IMG/VR virus record: IMGVR_UViG_3300030104_005779
Span: 1-46,152 of that record
DNA: 46,152 nt
Strand: one strand, 5' to 3'
Source of the DNA: a virus
Shown here: piece after piece, positions 18,441 to 25,268 of the stretch
How positions within the stretch are numbered: position 1 is the first letter of the stretch
Layout: every line of letters starts with the position of its first letter
Program-made: the position numbers and the translations under genes
Notes under the pieces: model-generated
What the model was told of the DNA's origin: nothing
What the model saw: the letters and a program-made list of their open reading frames with translations, nothing else
Database searches by the model: none

Positions 18441-18972
18441 ATTTTAATTTATCCTTAAAGTAATTATATGCTTGTGCATAAAGCATTTCTTGTGAATTAT
18501 TATTATTAAAAACTTTTTGAAATTCAATATCATCTAAACCGTGTTCAGATCTATGATCATCTCCATTATATCCTGGTCTATGAACACCAACACAAAAACC
18601 ATATTTATTAATCATTTCTAATTCATTTTTAAATCTAACATCAGGAATAACAATATTCTTTTTTGTATCTTTAATATCTCGTTCCAATACTTTTACCCAT
18701 ATATCTTTATGTAATTCATCTCTAAAAGCCATACCTATTTTTTGCATCATATCTCTTGGAGATAAATAAAACCAATCAGGCATAGGTTCCTCTCTAAATA
18801 TTCTTTCACCATTATCACCAGATAATATAGCTTTATCTATACCAAATGTATAATGTATTAGATCTTTAATTGGTTGTGCAAATGACATTTTTTCAAATCC
18901 AAAACTGGTTTGTAATACATTTGCTATTGTATCTTTTCCTGAGCCTTTATATCCTGCAACTCCAATAATCAT
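18424..18972 (-). CDS. Deoxynucleoside monophosphate kinase
   Basis: A 182-residue P-loop enzyme similar to T4 gp1-type dNMP kinases. Walker A is GYKGSGKDT at 7-15. FREEPMPDWF and SPRDMMQKIG are typical substrate-lid segments, and IVIPDVRFKNELEMI is the Walker B-like strand. It would phosphorylate dNMPs recovered from the host, supplying substrates together with the ribonucleotide reductase of the right arm. AGGAG lies 8 bases before ATG. It overlaps the polymerase start. Confidence 0.88.
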   Translation of the reverse strand: MIIGVAGYKGSGKDTIANVLQTSFGFEKMSFAQPIKDLIHYTFGIDKAILSGDNGERIFREEPMPDWFYLSPRDMMQKIGMAFRDELHKDIWVKVLERDIKDTKKNIVIPDVRFKNELEMINKYGFCVGVHRPGYNGDDHRSEHGLDDIEFQKVFNNNNSQEMLYAQAYNYFKDKLKYENNI

Positions 18973-18975
18973 ATT

Positions 18976-19224
18976 TTATTCTCCTGAGTTATAAAAAAAG
19001 TAAGTTTGTTTATCTGTTTCCATACAAGTATGAGCAAATACTGGTCTATTTTTATATGTATAATATCCCCATATTTCTCCATTACCAGCTTCATAATTTG
19101 GATTATCTTTCCAAATAACAACTTTCATATATGCATCTTCACAAAATTCACCTGGTGCTACTTTTATTGGTATTTCAACTTTTTGAAGACCAGTTAAAAA
19201 TAATATTAAAATAATTGTTTTCAT
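18976..19224 (-). CDS. Small exported protein of unknown function
   Basis: An 82-residue protein with an N-terminal hydrophobic stretch (IILILFLTGL, about residues 4-13) like a signal peptide, followed by a Trp/Tyr-rich part with two cysteines. No lipobox. I do not recognise a family. It starts in the stop codon of the ASCH gene, so the pair is translationally coupled. Confidence 0.6.
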   Translation of the reverse strand: MKTIILILFLTGLQKVEIPIKVAPGEFCEDAYMKVVIWKDNPNYEAGNGEIWGYYTYKNRPVFAHTCMETDKQTYFFYNSGE

Positions 19225-19538
19225 TAATGTACTGTTTCAACCTTTTTAATTGTATATAAATAATTACAAGGATAATATTTTTTAAATTCATTATCAATTT
19301 TAGCTTCTTCAAATATAAGATCTAAATCATCTTGTTCTAAAACTGTTAAATCTAAAATTACACCTATTGTAATAATTAATTCTATTTTATCTGTATTATT
19401 ATTTATTAAACCAACTTTTTTACCTTCTAATGGTAAATAATATCTTCTAATTTCAGATTTCTTTTCACCAGATTTAATTAGATCTAACCATTTTTTATCT
19501 ATATTAAATGTGTGCATTTTAAATAATTCGTCCATCAT
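19224..19538 (-). CDS. ASCH-domain protein
   Basis: A 104-residue PUA-like ASCH protein: HTFNIDKKWLDLIKSGEKK, SEIRRYYLPL gives the classic H-x(10)-SGxKxxEIR core (residues 9-33), and the second half forms the small beta barrel (KVGLINNN, then YLYTIKKVETV). ASCH domains bind RNA or modified nucleotides; the role is unknown. A promoter-like motif starts only about 10 bases upstream, so its message may have a very short leader (start 19538 or 19535). Confidence 0.75.
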   Translation of the reverse strand: MMDELFKMHTFNIDKKWLDLIKSGEKKSEIRRYYLPLEGKKVGLINNNTDKIELIITIGVILDLTVLEQDDLDLIFEEAKIDNEFKKYYPCNYLYTIKKVETVH

Positions 19539-19540
19539 AA

Positions 19541-19563
19541 TTTTCTCTGTAAGATATAGATTT
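19541..19563 (-). promoter_or_regulatory. Predicted phage RNA polymerase promoter, leftward (copy 1)
   Basis: Core TCTATATCTTACAGA at 19546-19560 on the minus strand, one of six copies. It lies between the SSB terminator hairpin and the ASCH gene, pointing at that gene, so it would restart transcription after the terminator. Confidence 0.7.
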
Positions 19564-19564
19564 A

Positions 19565-19584
19565 GCTGGGCAATTAAGCCCAGC
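19565..19584 (-). terminator. Stem-loop after SSB gene
   Basis: Seven-bp perfect stem GCTGGGC/GCCCAGC with loop TTAATT, 12 bp after the SSB stop. The same 20-base sequence occurs in the plus orientation after the major tail protein (42499-42518). A short T/A run follows. A terminator or mRNA 3' protector for a very abundant message. Confidence 0.75.
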
Positions 19585-19596
19585 CAAAATATATTA

Positions 19597-20064
19597 TTAA
19601 ATTACATCTTTGTCCGTATCAATTGCGGCAAATTCTAATTTATCACCACTTTGATATTCTACAAGATCAGTAATTTGTAAGGCTAACAATTGAGTTGATA
19701 TACCTTTTTTACCCATATATTCATATGGTTTAAATTTAACTTGCACATTTCCTTTGGAACCATTTCCAATAGAATTTGTATCAAGTATCGGCTGTAGAGA
19801 TTTATCAACTACAGGCGGTGGAGCCGTGTTATATTTACCATCAGCATCCGCATAAATTTTTTTTTTTAATGCGGCCGTGTAAACAACACCACCATTTTCC
19901 TCGGCTGGTTTTACATTTATTCCAGCTTTCTTCCAAACCTCAGCATTAGCTTTATCTGCAGTTTTTACAGTACATGAAAACTGAGGGGACTTTTTATCAA
20001 AACCCATATCTGGATTTTTGGGATCTAGTTTAACCCAACTTAGTTCTACGTTATTTAATAACAT
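19597..20064 (-). CDS. Single-stranded DNA-binding protein (T7 gp2.5-like)
   Basis: A 155-residue OB-fold protein. The middle holds FSCTVKTADKANAEVWKKAG and YTAALKKKIYADADGK, then VQVKFKPYEYMGKKGISTQLLALQITDLVEY, the signature seen in phage gp2.5-like proteins. The C-terminus (AAIDTDKDVI) is acidic, as needed for protein partners. It coats single-stranded DNA at the fork. ATTTTCTCC (minus: GGAGAAAAT) is upstream of ATG. Followed by a terminator hairpin and preceded by a basic small gene, so it is probably made in large amounts. Confidence 0.85.
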   Translation of the reverse strand: MLLNNVELSWVKLDPKNPDMGFDKKSPQFSCTVKTADKANAEVWKKAGINVKPAEENGGVVYTAALKKKIYADADGKYNTAPPPVVDKSLQPILDTNSIGNGSKGNVQVKFKPYEYMGKKGISTQLLALQITDLVEYQSGDKLEFAAIDTDKDVI

Positions 20065-20084
20065 ATTATTTTCTCCTTATTATA

Positions 20085-20222
20085 TTATTTTGCTCTTCGA
20101 CCCTGTCTATTATATTTTTTGAACATTCTTTTTTCATCTTTATTTTTAGACTTTTTATGTATCCTAATTCTTTTCTTAGGTTTTGGTCTCGGTTCGAATG
20201 TCGCAAATTTCCTTTTCGCCAT
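20085..20222 (-). CDS. Small strongly basic protein
   Basis: A 45-residue Lys/Arg-rich protein (MAKRKFATFEPRPKPKKR..., ending KKYNRQGRRAK), 21 bp before the SSB gene. The same type of short protein is common beside SSB genes of T7-like marine phages, where its function is unknown; DNA or RNA binding is likely. It overlaps the zinc-ribbon gene by 47 bp in another frame. I read it directly from the minus strand. Confidence 0.75.
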   Translation of the reverse strand: MAKRKFATFEPRPKPKKRIRIHKKSKNKDEKRMFKKYNRQGRRAK

Positions 20223-20334
20223 ATTCACATCCGTTCTCGTCACAAGGCCCACAATTTATACACAAACAATTGCATGCAAATTCGTCTGGCCTGGTTGTGT
20301 TTTTACATTCTTCACAACGCATATCTTCACGCAT
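20176..20334 (-). CDS. Small Cys-rich zinc-ribbon-like protein
   Basis: A 52-residue protein (MREDMRCEECKNTT...) with four CxxC or CxC groups: CEEC at 7-10, CNC at 21-23, CLC/CINC to 28, and further C31, C36 and C44. The spacing suits a small zinc-binding module. It is the first gene of the leftward arm with an ideal AGGAGG site six bases before ATG. It may regulate transcription or bind nucleic acid; family not recognised. Confidence 0.7.
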   Translation of the reverse strand: MREDMRCEECKNTTRPDEFACNCLCINCGPCDENGCEYGEKEICDIRTETKT

Positions 20335-20358
20335 ATTATCCTCCTTTAAATAATTAAT

Positions 20359-20415
20359 CTATTTATAAAGCCAATATATTAGGAGGATATAAAAACATAT
20401 TGGCTATAAAAATAG
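20359..20415. repeat. Long imperfect inverted repeat in divergent control region
   Basis: Arms 20369-20377 (AGCCAATAT) and 20397-20405 (ATATTGGCT) are perfect; with mismatches the symmetry extends from about 20359-20377 to 20397-20415 and fades into AT-rich flanks. It lies between the leftward promoters and the first leftward gene. It could be an operator, an RNA hairpin in the leader or part of an origin. Confidence 0.65.
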
Positions 20416-20443
20416 ACTAATTAAATAATTGATTAGTTATTTA

Positions 20444-20466
20444 GCTTCTCTGTAAGGTATAGAAAT
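20444..20466 (-). promoter_or_regulatory. Predicted phage RNA polymerase promoter, leftward (copy 2)
   Basis: Core TCTATACCTTACAGA at 20449-20463 read on the minus strand. Points to the zinc-ribbon/SSB operon about 110 bp away. Same core as copies 4 and 6. Confidence 0.72.
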
Positions 20467-20517
20467 AGGAATATCTTCATATAAATATATAAGCTTATAG
20501 ATAAGTTTTATTTTTAG

Positions 20518-20540
20518 TTTTTTCTGTAAGACATAGAAAT
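20518..20540 (-). promoter_or_regulatory. Predicted phage RNA polymerase promoter, leftward (copy 3)
   Basis: Core TCTATGTCTTACAGA at 20523-20537 on the minus strand. It stands back to back with the rightward copy 4, only 15 bp apart, so the pair forms an imperfect inverted repeat. Confidence 0.72.
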
Positions 20541-20549
20541 AGGTTTTCA

Positions 20550-20572
20550 AATTCTATACCTTACAGAAGTTT
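20550..20572 (+). promoter_or_regulatory. Predicted phage RNA polymerase promoter, rightward (copy 4)
   Basis: Core TCTATACCTTACAGA at 20553-20567, followed by AGTTT. Points at the rightward early genes from 21081. Divergent to copy 3. Confidence 0.72.
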
Positions 20573-20802
20573 CAAATCAGTTGCAGAAAATGCCTAAAAT
20601 AACCATTTTCGTAGTGTTTATTTATCTACAAAAAATGTATACAATTATCGGCCTACGTATATAAGGAAACTAATTGCTATTATTATAAAATAAAGCTTTC
20701 TTATTTACTATGGTTTTGTATAAATAAGGATAGTTAATTAATTTTTATTTTTTAATTATTTTATTAGTTAAGTTTCTAATAAATAAAACACATAAAAAAA
20801 CA

Positions 20803-20939
20803 GCGGGTATATTAAAATACCAGTAAAATGGGGCTACACCGCAACTTTAAGGGTTACAGGGATCTAAAAATTCCTATTGGAATATCAACCGAGTAGAAAT
20901 TCCTGGCCGAGGGTTAGTTTATCTTTATCGGCTAAGTTG
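20803..20939 (+). other. Folded leader segment of the rightward transcript
   Basis: A GC-richer island in AT-rich surroundings. Visible helices: GGTAT/ATACC (20806-20810/20817-20821) inside GCGG/CCGC (20803/20839), ATTCC/GGAAT (20870-20874/20879-20883), and GCCGA/TCGGC (20906-20910/20928-20932) closed by CAAC/GTTG (20886/20936). This could be a structured 5' untranslated region, an RNA with its own function, or a protein-binding site. No known riboswitch recognised. Confidence 0.4.
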
Positions 20940-20987
20940 GTATCAAAACCATCCAATAGTTCTAAATAGATCACAATTTAATTTTTT

Positions 20988-21052
20988 AACCAATTATAAA
21001 TATTCATATTTGAGGTTTATTACCGATCTTTTGAAGACGGTTATAATTGGTT
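20988..21052 (+). repeat. 12-bp inverted repeat with inner hairpin before first early gene
   Basis: AACCAATTATAA (20988-20999) and TTATAATTGGTT (21041-21052) are perfect complements. Inside, ACCG-A-TCTT-TTG-AAGA-CGGT (21022-21041) forms a second hairpin with one bulged base. It ends 29 bp before the ATG at 21081. It may control translation or stability of the early message, or pause transcription. Confidence 0.65.
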
Positions 21053-21080
21053 TAATAATTAAATTAACAAAGAGGATATT

Positions 21081-21353
21081 ATGAAAATACAAATACAAAA
21101 TATTCAAAAGATAAAAGATACTGTTTTAAGCAGTTCATTTTATCCAATGGATGAAAAATTTGACATAATTAGGCACAAATTTACTAATTATGATCAGTTA
21201 GCTTCTAAATTAGAAGTTAAATTTAAAAATAACAGATTGGAAAGAACAAAGCATTACAGAAAATTAGTTACTGATACTGCTTTGGAAATTGCAAAAGTTT
21301 TTCCATCTTTATTTGAAGCAAGCAAAAGATGGTACAATAAAAAAGTAAATTAA
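21081..21353 (+). CDS. Early protein of unknown function
   Basis: First gene of the rightward arm, 90 residues, with AGAGGATATT before ATG. It is helical and basic (about pI > 9 by composition), with an ending KRWYNKKVN. No family recognised. Early T7-like genes often inhibit host systems; nothing in this sequence shows which. Confidence 0.7.
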   Translation: MKIQIQNIQKIKDTVLSSSFYPMDEKFDIIRHKFTNYDQLASKLEVKFKNNRLERTKHYRKLVTDTALEIAKVFPSLFEASKRWYNKKVN

Positions 21354-21375
21354 CATTATAACGGAGGATAACAAC

Positions 21376-21669
21376 ATGGCTACTAAAAAAGCACAAAGCG
21401 GAAAACATTTGGAATATATTATCATAAGACCAACTTTTGGTTTTAATGTTGATACATTAGCAAATGCTATTTTATGGTATCACCAAGACGTGGAGAAATT
21501 TAAATCTACACATAAAACTTGGAACAAGATTATGGAGGCCGCTAAATCAGGTATTTTAGAAGAAGGTCTTCAAAAATTGGAATATGTTTTTGAATCAATT
21601 GATGATTATGATGCTAAACATAAAAGTTTAGTTGAATATATGAAGTCAATTAATCCACAAATTGATTAA
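21376..21669 (+). CDS. Early protein of unknown function
   Basis: A 97-residue mostly helical protein with site GGAGGATAACAAC. It begins MATKKAQSGKHLEYIIIRP and contains ILWYHQDVEKF. No known family seen. The gene is followed by the first copy of a 45-bp repeat hairpin that leads into the next gene. Confidence 0.7.
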   Translation: MATKKAQSGKHLEYIIIRPTFGFNVDTLANAILWYHQDVEKFKSTHKTWNKIMEAAKSGILEEGLQKLEYVFESIDDYDAKHKSLVEYMKSINPQID

Positions 21670-21676
21670 ATTTTAT

Positions 21677-21721
21677 TTTAACCCTCATGGCCTAAAAAAC
21701 CATTGAGGGTTAAGATGTGAA
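21677..21721 (+). repeat. Leader hairpin repeat, copy 1
   Basis: 45 bp identical to 22132-22176. It folds as AACCCTCATGG/CCATTGAGGGTT (one mismatch) around CCTAAAAAA and ends 22 bp before the ATG of the next gene. There is no T run, so it is more likely an RNA-processing, stability or translation element than a terminator. Confidence 0.85.
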
Positions 21722-21743
21722 ATAAACATACAGGAGGATAAAA

Positions 21744-22124
21744 ATGAAAAAACCAACACAAGGCTTTGATGTAAATGTAGATGATTTTATTGAAGCTAAT
21801 ACTAAAAAATATCCAAATTTTGAATCTGTAAATGCTGGATATTGGTTATATGGCCAACCAAAAAAGTTATTAAAAGATGTATTGGAAGATAGAAAAACTA
21901 ATTTATTTTATATTTTCAATATAATGAACTCTATTTCAACATTAGAGACATTAACTAATCTTAATAATGACTTAGCAAAAGATGGAGTTGAACCTAAAGA
22001 TGCAAAATTTAGAAATGCTTCATATGATGTTGCTTTAAATCAATTAAGAGTTGATATTAAAGAATACAAAAATAATTATGCTAAAACTTTTGTATTTGAA
22101 CAATTACTTAAAACTAAAATATAA
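21744..22124 (+). CDS. Early protein of unknown function
   Basis: A 126-residue protein with site AGGAGGATAAAA. N-terminal QGFDVNVDDFIEANTKKYPNF, then helical with YWLYGQPKKLLKDVLEDRK. I recognise no domain. It lies between the two 45-bp hairpin repeats, the second of which belongs to the next gene's leader. Confidence 0.7.
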   Translation: MKKPTQGFDVNVDDFIEANTKKYPNFESVNAGYWLYGQPKKLLKDVLEDRKTNLFYIFNIMNSISTLETLTNLNNDLAKDGVEPKDAKFRNASYDVALNQLRVDIKEYKNNYAKTFVFEQLLKTKI

Positions 22125-22131
22125 GTTAAAG

Positions 22132-22176
22132 TTTAACCCTCATGGCCTAAAAAACCATTGAGGGTTAAGATGTGAA
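22132..22176 (+). repeat. Leader hairpin repeat, copy 2
   Basis: Identical 45 bp to 21677-21721. It ends 14 bp before the ATG at 22191, again directly upstream of a strong AGGAGG site. The identical sequence with no drift implies recent duplication or strong selection on the RNA fold. Confidence 0.85.
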
Positions 22177-22190
22177 CAATAGGAGGAAAA

Positions 22191-22526
22191 ATGATAATTG
22201 AATCTAAATTGTCAAACACAGGTAAATATTTTAATTTAGTAAAATTAAGATATGAAACTTATATGAAAACAGCTTTTCCAAGTTTAAATATTGGTAAAGT
22301 TGAAATGGTTAAAGGCAGAAAATATACCAAAATTATTATTGAAAATGCTGTACATTCATTTATTGATAATACAAATGGTAATATTTTAAAACCCAACAGT
22401 TATAGAGCACCTCATAAAACACCAAGGGGTAATATTATGACTGAAGAACAACAACTTGAATCTTTTGGTTCTAATAATCCTAAAAGCAACGGTTATTATT
22501 GGATCAAATATTTACATAGAGGATAA
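22191..22526 (+). CDS. Widespread phage protein with RGNI signature
   Basis: An 111-residue protein. Residues about 40-85 (KGRKYTKIIIENAVHSF, IDNTNGNILKPNSYRAP, then TPRGNI) match a small phage protein family seen in cyanophages and marine phages that usually has a K-S/N-W-x-x-P-x-x-x-x-RGNI ending. The function is unknown. Ribosome site GGAGGAAAA. It is followed closely by a 59-residue gene. Confidence 0.65.
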   Translation: MIIESKLSNTGKYFNLVKLRYETYMKTAFPSLNIGKVEMVKGRKYTKIIIENAVHSFIDNTNGNILKPNSYRAPHKTPRGNIMTEEQQLESFGSNNPKSNGYYWIKYLHRG

Positions 22527-22529
22527 ATA

Positions 22530-22709
22530 ATGTCTAAAAAAACAAATAAAAGAATAAATTACGTACAAACTGCTTTAAAACAGGATGTAAAAAATCAACC
22601 AAATAGATCATTAAAAGATTTTAGTGAATTAGTTACTTTAATTGGTGATCAATTTGATGATAATACTTATACAATCAAACAGGAGAAAATATGCTTAAGC
22701 CAAATATAA
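22530..22709 (+). CDS. Small hypothetical protein
   Basis: A 59-residue protein (MSKKTNKRINYVQTALKQDV...) three bases after the previous stop, with AGAGG seven bases before ATG. It is charged with no membrane part and no known family. It overlaps the following gene by 19 bp in a different frame, which supports real translation and coupling. Confidence 0.65.
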   Translation: MSKKTNKRINYVQTALKQDVKNQPNRSLKDFSELVTLIGDQFDDNTYTIKQEKICLSQI

Positions 22710-23035
22710 AAAGAATGATTGATAAGAAAAATGAGTTACCACCACCGCCACCTATCTTTGATAAAGATAAATTGCTCCTTGATGTTAATAATAAACTGGC
22801 GGAGGAATTAACTGGCTCCAAGTCTGTTAAATTAGTGGATCTAAAAAACCCTAGACGGACTTGGATCAGTTATGAATATCATTTGGATATTATTTATACA
22901 ATAGGTAATGAACCAAAACAACTTACGTTGTTACCTAATAATTTTTATGATATTCATGCATATGAATTAACCTTTGAAAAACAATTATTTGAAAGGTTAT
23001 TAAGAAAACAAAACAACCTTAATAGGGAGGAATAA
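22691..23035 (+). CDS. Small hypothetical protein
   Basis: A 114-residue protein with a proline run (PPPPP at 18-22), which may be a flexible link, then a charged helical end. Site CAGGAGAAAAT. Stop overlaps the next ATG (TAATG). No family recognised. Confidence 0.65.
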   Translation: MLKPNIKRMIDKKNELPPPPPIFDKDKLLLDVNNKLAEELTGSKSVKLVDLKNPRRTWISYEYHLDIIYTIGNEPKQLTLLPNNFYDIHAYELTFEKQLFERLLRKQNNLNREE

Positions 23036-23118
23036 TGTCAGAAAATATGAAACTAACTATATTTGCTATAGTTGTTGTAATATTAGGAAATGGATTGGCT
23101 AATTATGTTTATTGGTAG
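23035..23118 (+). CDS. Tiny membrane peptide
   Basis: 27 residues with one hydrophobic helix (LTIFAIVVVILGNGLA, about 7-22). AGGGAGG precedes ATG, and the start overlaps the previous stop. One of many such peptides in this genome; function unknown. Confidence 0.55.
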   Translation: MSENMKLTIFAIVVVILGNGLANYVYW

Positions 23119-23233
23119 AATAATAATAATATTTTTATTAGTAGCCTCATGTAGTGCTATTAATAAATTTGATGTAAATCCGTGGACAACAATTGTAAAA
23201 TACATAGTAAAAGAGGAAAATAAAAATGAATAA
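23105..23233 (+). CDS. Small lipoprotein
   Basis: 42 residues with a hydrophobic start (IIIIFLLVAS) and Cys16 in a lipobox-like LVASC, followed by a short tail with an NPW motif. It overlaps the gene before (13 bp) and the next lipoprotein start (7 bp). Like Rz1-type or entry-related lipoproteins of phages; role unknown. Confidence 0.55.
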   Translation: MFIGRIIIIFLLVASCSAINKFDVNPWTTIVKYIVKEENKNE

Positions 23234-23501
23234 AATAATGTTAATAACAGTATTTATTTTATTATTACAAGGTTGTGCTAAATATGAACCAGTTATTGAT
23301 ACAAAAGGTAAATCAAAATTTGAAAATTCTAACGCAGAAGAAATTTCAGATGATCTTTTACATTGTAAACATTTAGCTGAAGAAAATAGTACAATGGGTG
23401 GTAATATTGTTTATTGGCTTTTAAGCCCAATGGCTCAAAATCAATATGCTGTTATATATAAAAAATGTATGGAAGGTCGAAACCATCAAGTGTTAAATTA
23501 A
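23226..23501 (+). CDS. Predicted lipoprotein
   Basis: 91 residues. A signal peptide (about 1-16) ends in LLLQGC with Cys17 as the lipid site. The mature part has two more cysteines (C46, C81 roughly) that could pair in the periplasm. Together with the previous small lipoprotein it may block superinfection or help lysis. No recognised family. Confidence 0.65.
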   Translation: MNKIMLITVFILLLQGCAKYEPVIDTKGKSKFENSNAEEISDDLLHCKHLAEENSTMGGNIVYWLLSPMAQNQYAVIYKKCMEGRNHQVLN

Positions 23502-23516
23502 TAATAGGAGAATAAA

Positions 23517-24776
23517 ATGACAATACTAAAAAGTAAAGTTCAAAGAGATGCTATTACTGACAGAATTAGTTCTGCTAGTGATTTTGCTTGGACAGGAGAA
23601 AATAGTTTTACTGTTCCAAGTTTTGATATGCCAAAAGACTTTGGTATAGGATTAATAGTTGGACCAAGCGGTTCAGGTAAAAGTTCTATATTAAAAACGC
23701 TAGGATTACATGAAGAGGAATATATATGGGATCCCAATAAAGCGGTTGCATCACATTTTTCATCTTATGATGAAGCAAGTGAAAAGTTATCAGCAGTTGC
23801 TTTAAATAGCATACCTGATCAACTTAAGCCATATCAAACATTATCAACCGGTCAAAAATTTAGAGCACAAATGGCTATGGCTCTTAAATCTGGAGCAGTG
23901 GTAGATGAATTTACTTCTGTTATAGATAGAAATGTGGCTAAGGCATTATCTAATAGCATAAGAAAATATGTTGATAGAAAAGGCTTAAAAAATATCGTAT
24001 TGGTTGGATGCCATTATGACGTTATTGAGTGGTTAAGACCGGATTGGATATTTGATACCAAAACTGGAGTCTTAAGCACGGAAAGGTTAGCCAGGCGACC
24101 AAGCATCACTTTGGAAATTAGAAAAGCCGACAAAAGTGCTTGGAGCGTATTTAAACAGCATCACTATTTAACTGCTGAACTTCCTAGTAATACTCCACAT
24201 TGTTATTTATATTACTGGAATAATGCATTAGTAGGTTATGGCTCTTTAAATGCTTTTCCTCATCCAAAGTTAAAAGCTTGTTATAATATTGGAAGGGTGG
24301 TTGTGCTACCTGACTTTCAAGGATTAGGTATAGGTTATCCTATATTTAAAAACTTGGCTCAGATTGCAACACATAATTTCAATCATACAACAGGTTATTA
24401 TGGAAGATGTAAAGTTGTAACGGCTATTCCAGCATTACAAAATAAAATGAACAATGATAGGGATTGGCAATTTATAAAAGGATCTGATGTAAGAAAACCT
24501 CAGAAACCTAATGACAATCCTAGAAAATTTGGTGGATATGATGAAACATATTTCAAAAAACATGAAAATCGTATTACCAAAGCATTTCATTATGTTGGAG
24601 TTAAAGGCTTTGATTTAGAGGATCCTAATTTAGTTATTGATAATATATTAGAAACTAAAAGCTGGGTTGATGATAAAAACAGAGCACAAAATAAACTAAC
24701 AGGCAATATAATAAAAGATTTCAGACCAACCATAGCAGGTGAAACTGATTATCAATTTATTATGGAAAGAAACTAA
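23517..24776 (+). CDS. ABC-type ATPase fused to GNAT acetyltransferase (Mom-like candidate)
   Basis: A 419-residue two-domain protein (COG2401-like). The N-terminal half is an ABC ATPase: Walker A GPSGSGKSS at 49-57, signature LSTGQ at 109-113, Walker B with D130-E131 and a switch His (H166 in VGCHYDV). It has no membrane part. The C-terminal half (about 195-340) is GNAT-like: FKQHHYLTAELP, LVGYGSLNAF, NIGRVVVLPDFQGLGIGYPIFK and RCKVVTAIPALQ, which has the shape of phage Mu Mom-type enzymes. Mom modifies adenine in DNA to evade restriction, so a DNA or RNA modification role is possible. Strong AGGAG site. Confidence 0.7.
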   Translation: MTILKSKVQRDAITDRISSASDFAWTGENSFTVPSFDMPKDFGIGLIVGPSGSGKSSILKTLGLHEEEYIWDPNKAVASHFSSYDEASEKLSAVALNSIPDQLKPYQTLSTGQKFRAQMAMALKSGAVVDEFTSVIDRNVAKALSNSIRKYVDRKGLKNIVLVGCHYDVIEWLRPDWIFDTKTGVLSTERLARRPSITLEIRKADKSAWSVFKQHHYLTAELPSNTPHCYLYYWNNALVGYGSLNAFPHPKLKACYNIGRVVVLPDFQGLGIGYPIFKNLAQIATHNFNHTTGYYGRCKVVTAIPALQNKMNNDRDWQFIKGSDVRKPQKPNDNPRKFGGYDETYFKKHENRITKAFHYVGVKGFDLEDPNLVIDNILETKSWVDDKNRAQNKLTGNIIKDFRPTIAGETDYQFIMERN

Positions 24777-25015
24777 TGATAGAAATACCAACTTGGTTAT
24801 TATTTGTTTTAGTTTTTTCAATTATAGTTCTATTTGTCTTTATTCAAGATTTAAATATAAAGGCAAATAGGCTAAAATTTGATCAAATACAAATAGGAAT
24901 TATTCTTAACAAAAGTTTTGAAGATATAACTAATGATGTGAATAATTTAAATAAAGGTATTGATCAGATGGACCAAAAATATGAAAAAATCATGTCTAAA
25001 ATTAATAGTAGATAA
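24776..25015 (+). CDS. Membrane-anchored coiled-coil protein
   Basis: 79 residues: a hydrophobic helix at about 7-25 (WLLFVLVFSIIVLFVFI), then a long charged helix (30-79) suited to a coiled coil. This layout resembles Rz-like inner-membrane spanins, but it lacks a lysis neighbourhood. It starts in the stop of the ABC-GNAT gene. Function unknown. Confidence 0.65.
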   Translation: MIEIPTWLLFVLVFSIIVLFVFIQDLNIKANRLKFDQIQIGIILNKSFEDITNDVNNLNKGIDQMDQKYEKIMSKINSR

Positions 25016-25031
25016 TACAGGAGAAAGTAAA

Positions 25032-25268
25032 TTGCGGTCTTTGTTGACAAAGCAAAAAAAATTGATCAAAAGTAAAATACAAATCCAAGATCAAATTAAA
25101 GCTATGCAAGCATTGACCGTTATTTATGGCGACGAAATTATTAAAATAGAAAATGAATTGTTAAAAATAAACAGGAGGAAGACAAATGTTAAAAGAGCAA
25201 TTGAACAATTTAGAAACACTCGGTCCAGTCGGAATAAAGATAAGAACTCAAATGGAGATGTTGTTTGA
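25032..25268 (+). CDS. Small coiled-coil protein with TTG start
   Basis: I chose TTG at 25032 because AGGAG ends eight bases before it; an earlier in-frame ATG (24960) would lie deep in the preceding gene and has no site. The 78-residue product is charged and helical (SLLTKQKKLIKSKIQIQDQI) with a basic tail. It overlaps the RNA polymerase gene by 83 bp. The frame fills the otherwise empty gap. No family recognised. Confidence 0.5.
   Translation: MRSLLTKQKKLIKSKIQIQDQIKAMQALTVIYGDEIIKIENELLKINRRKTNVKRAIEQFRNTRSSRNKDKNSNGDVV

Larger units (their letters stand above)
20335..21080. other. Divergent control region without genes (746 bp)
   Basis: No convincing gene is seen. From left to right it holds the inverted repeat 20359-20415, two leftward promoter-like motifs (20449, 20523), one rightward motif (20553), an AT-rich stretch, a GC-richer folded segment (20803-20939) and the 12-bp inverted repeat 20988-21052 just before the first early gene. 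It divides the two arms. A host-type promoter must start the early genes, but I found no clear -35/-10 pair. Confidence 0.75.

Noticed and set aside
20119-20357. Plus-strand frames across the small minus genes before SSB
   Set aside because: They are shadows of the zinc-ribbon (20176-20334) and basic (20085-20222) genes, which have proper sites and protein character.
21677-22176. CRISPR array
   Set aside because: Only two copies of a repeat, separated by a whole gene, with no spacer pattern. They are leader hairpins.
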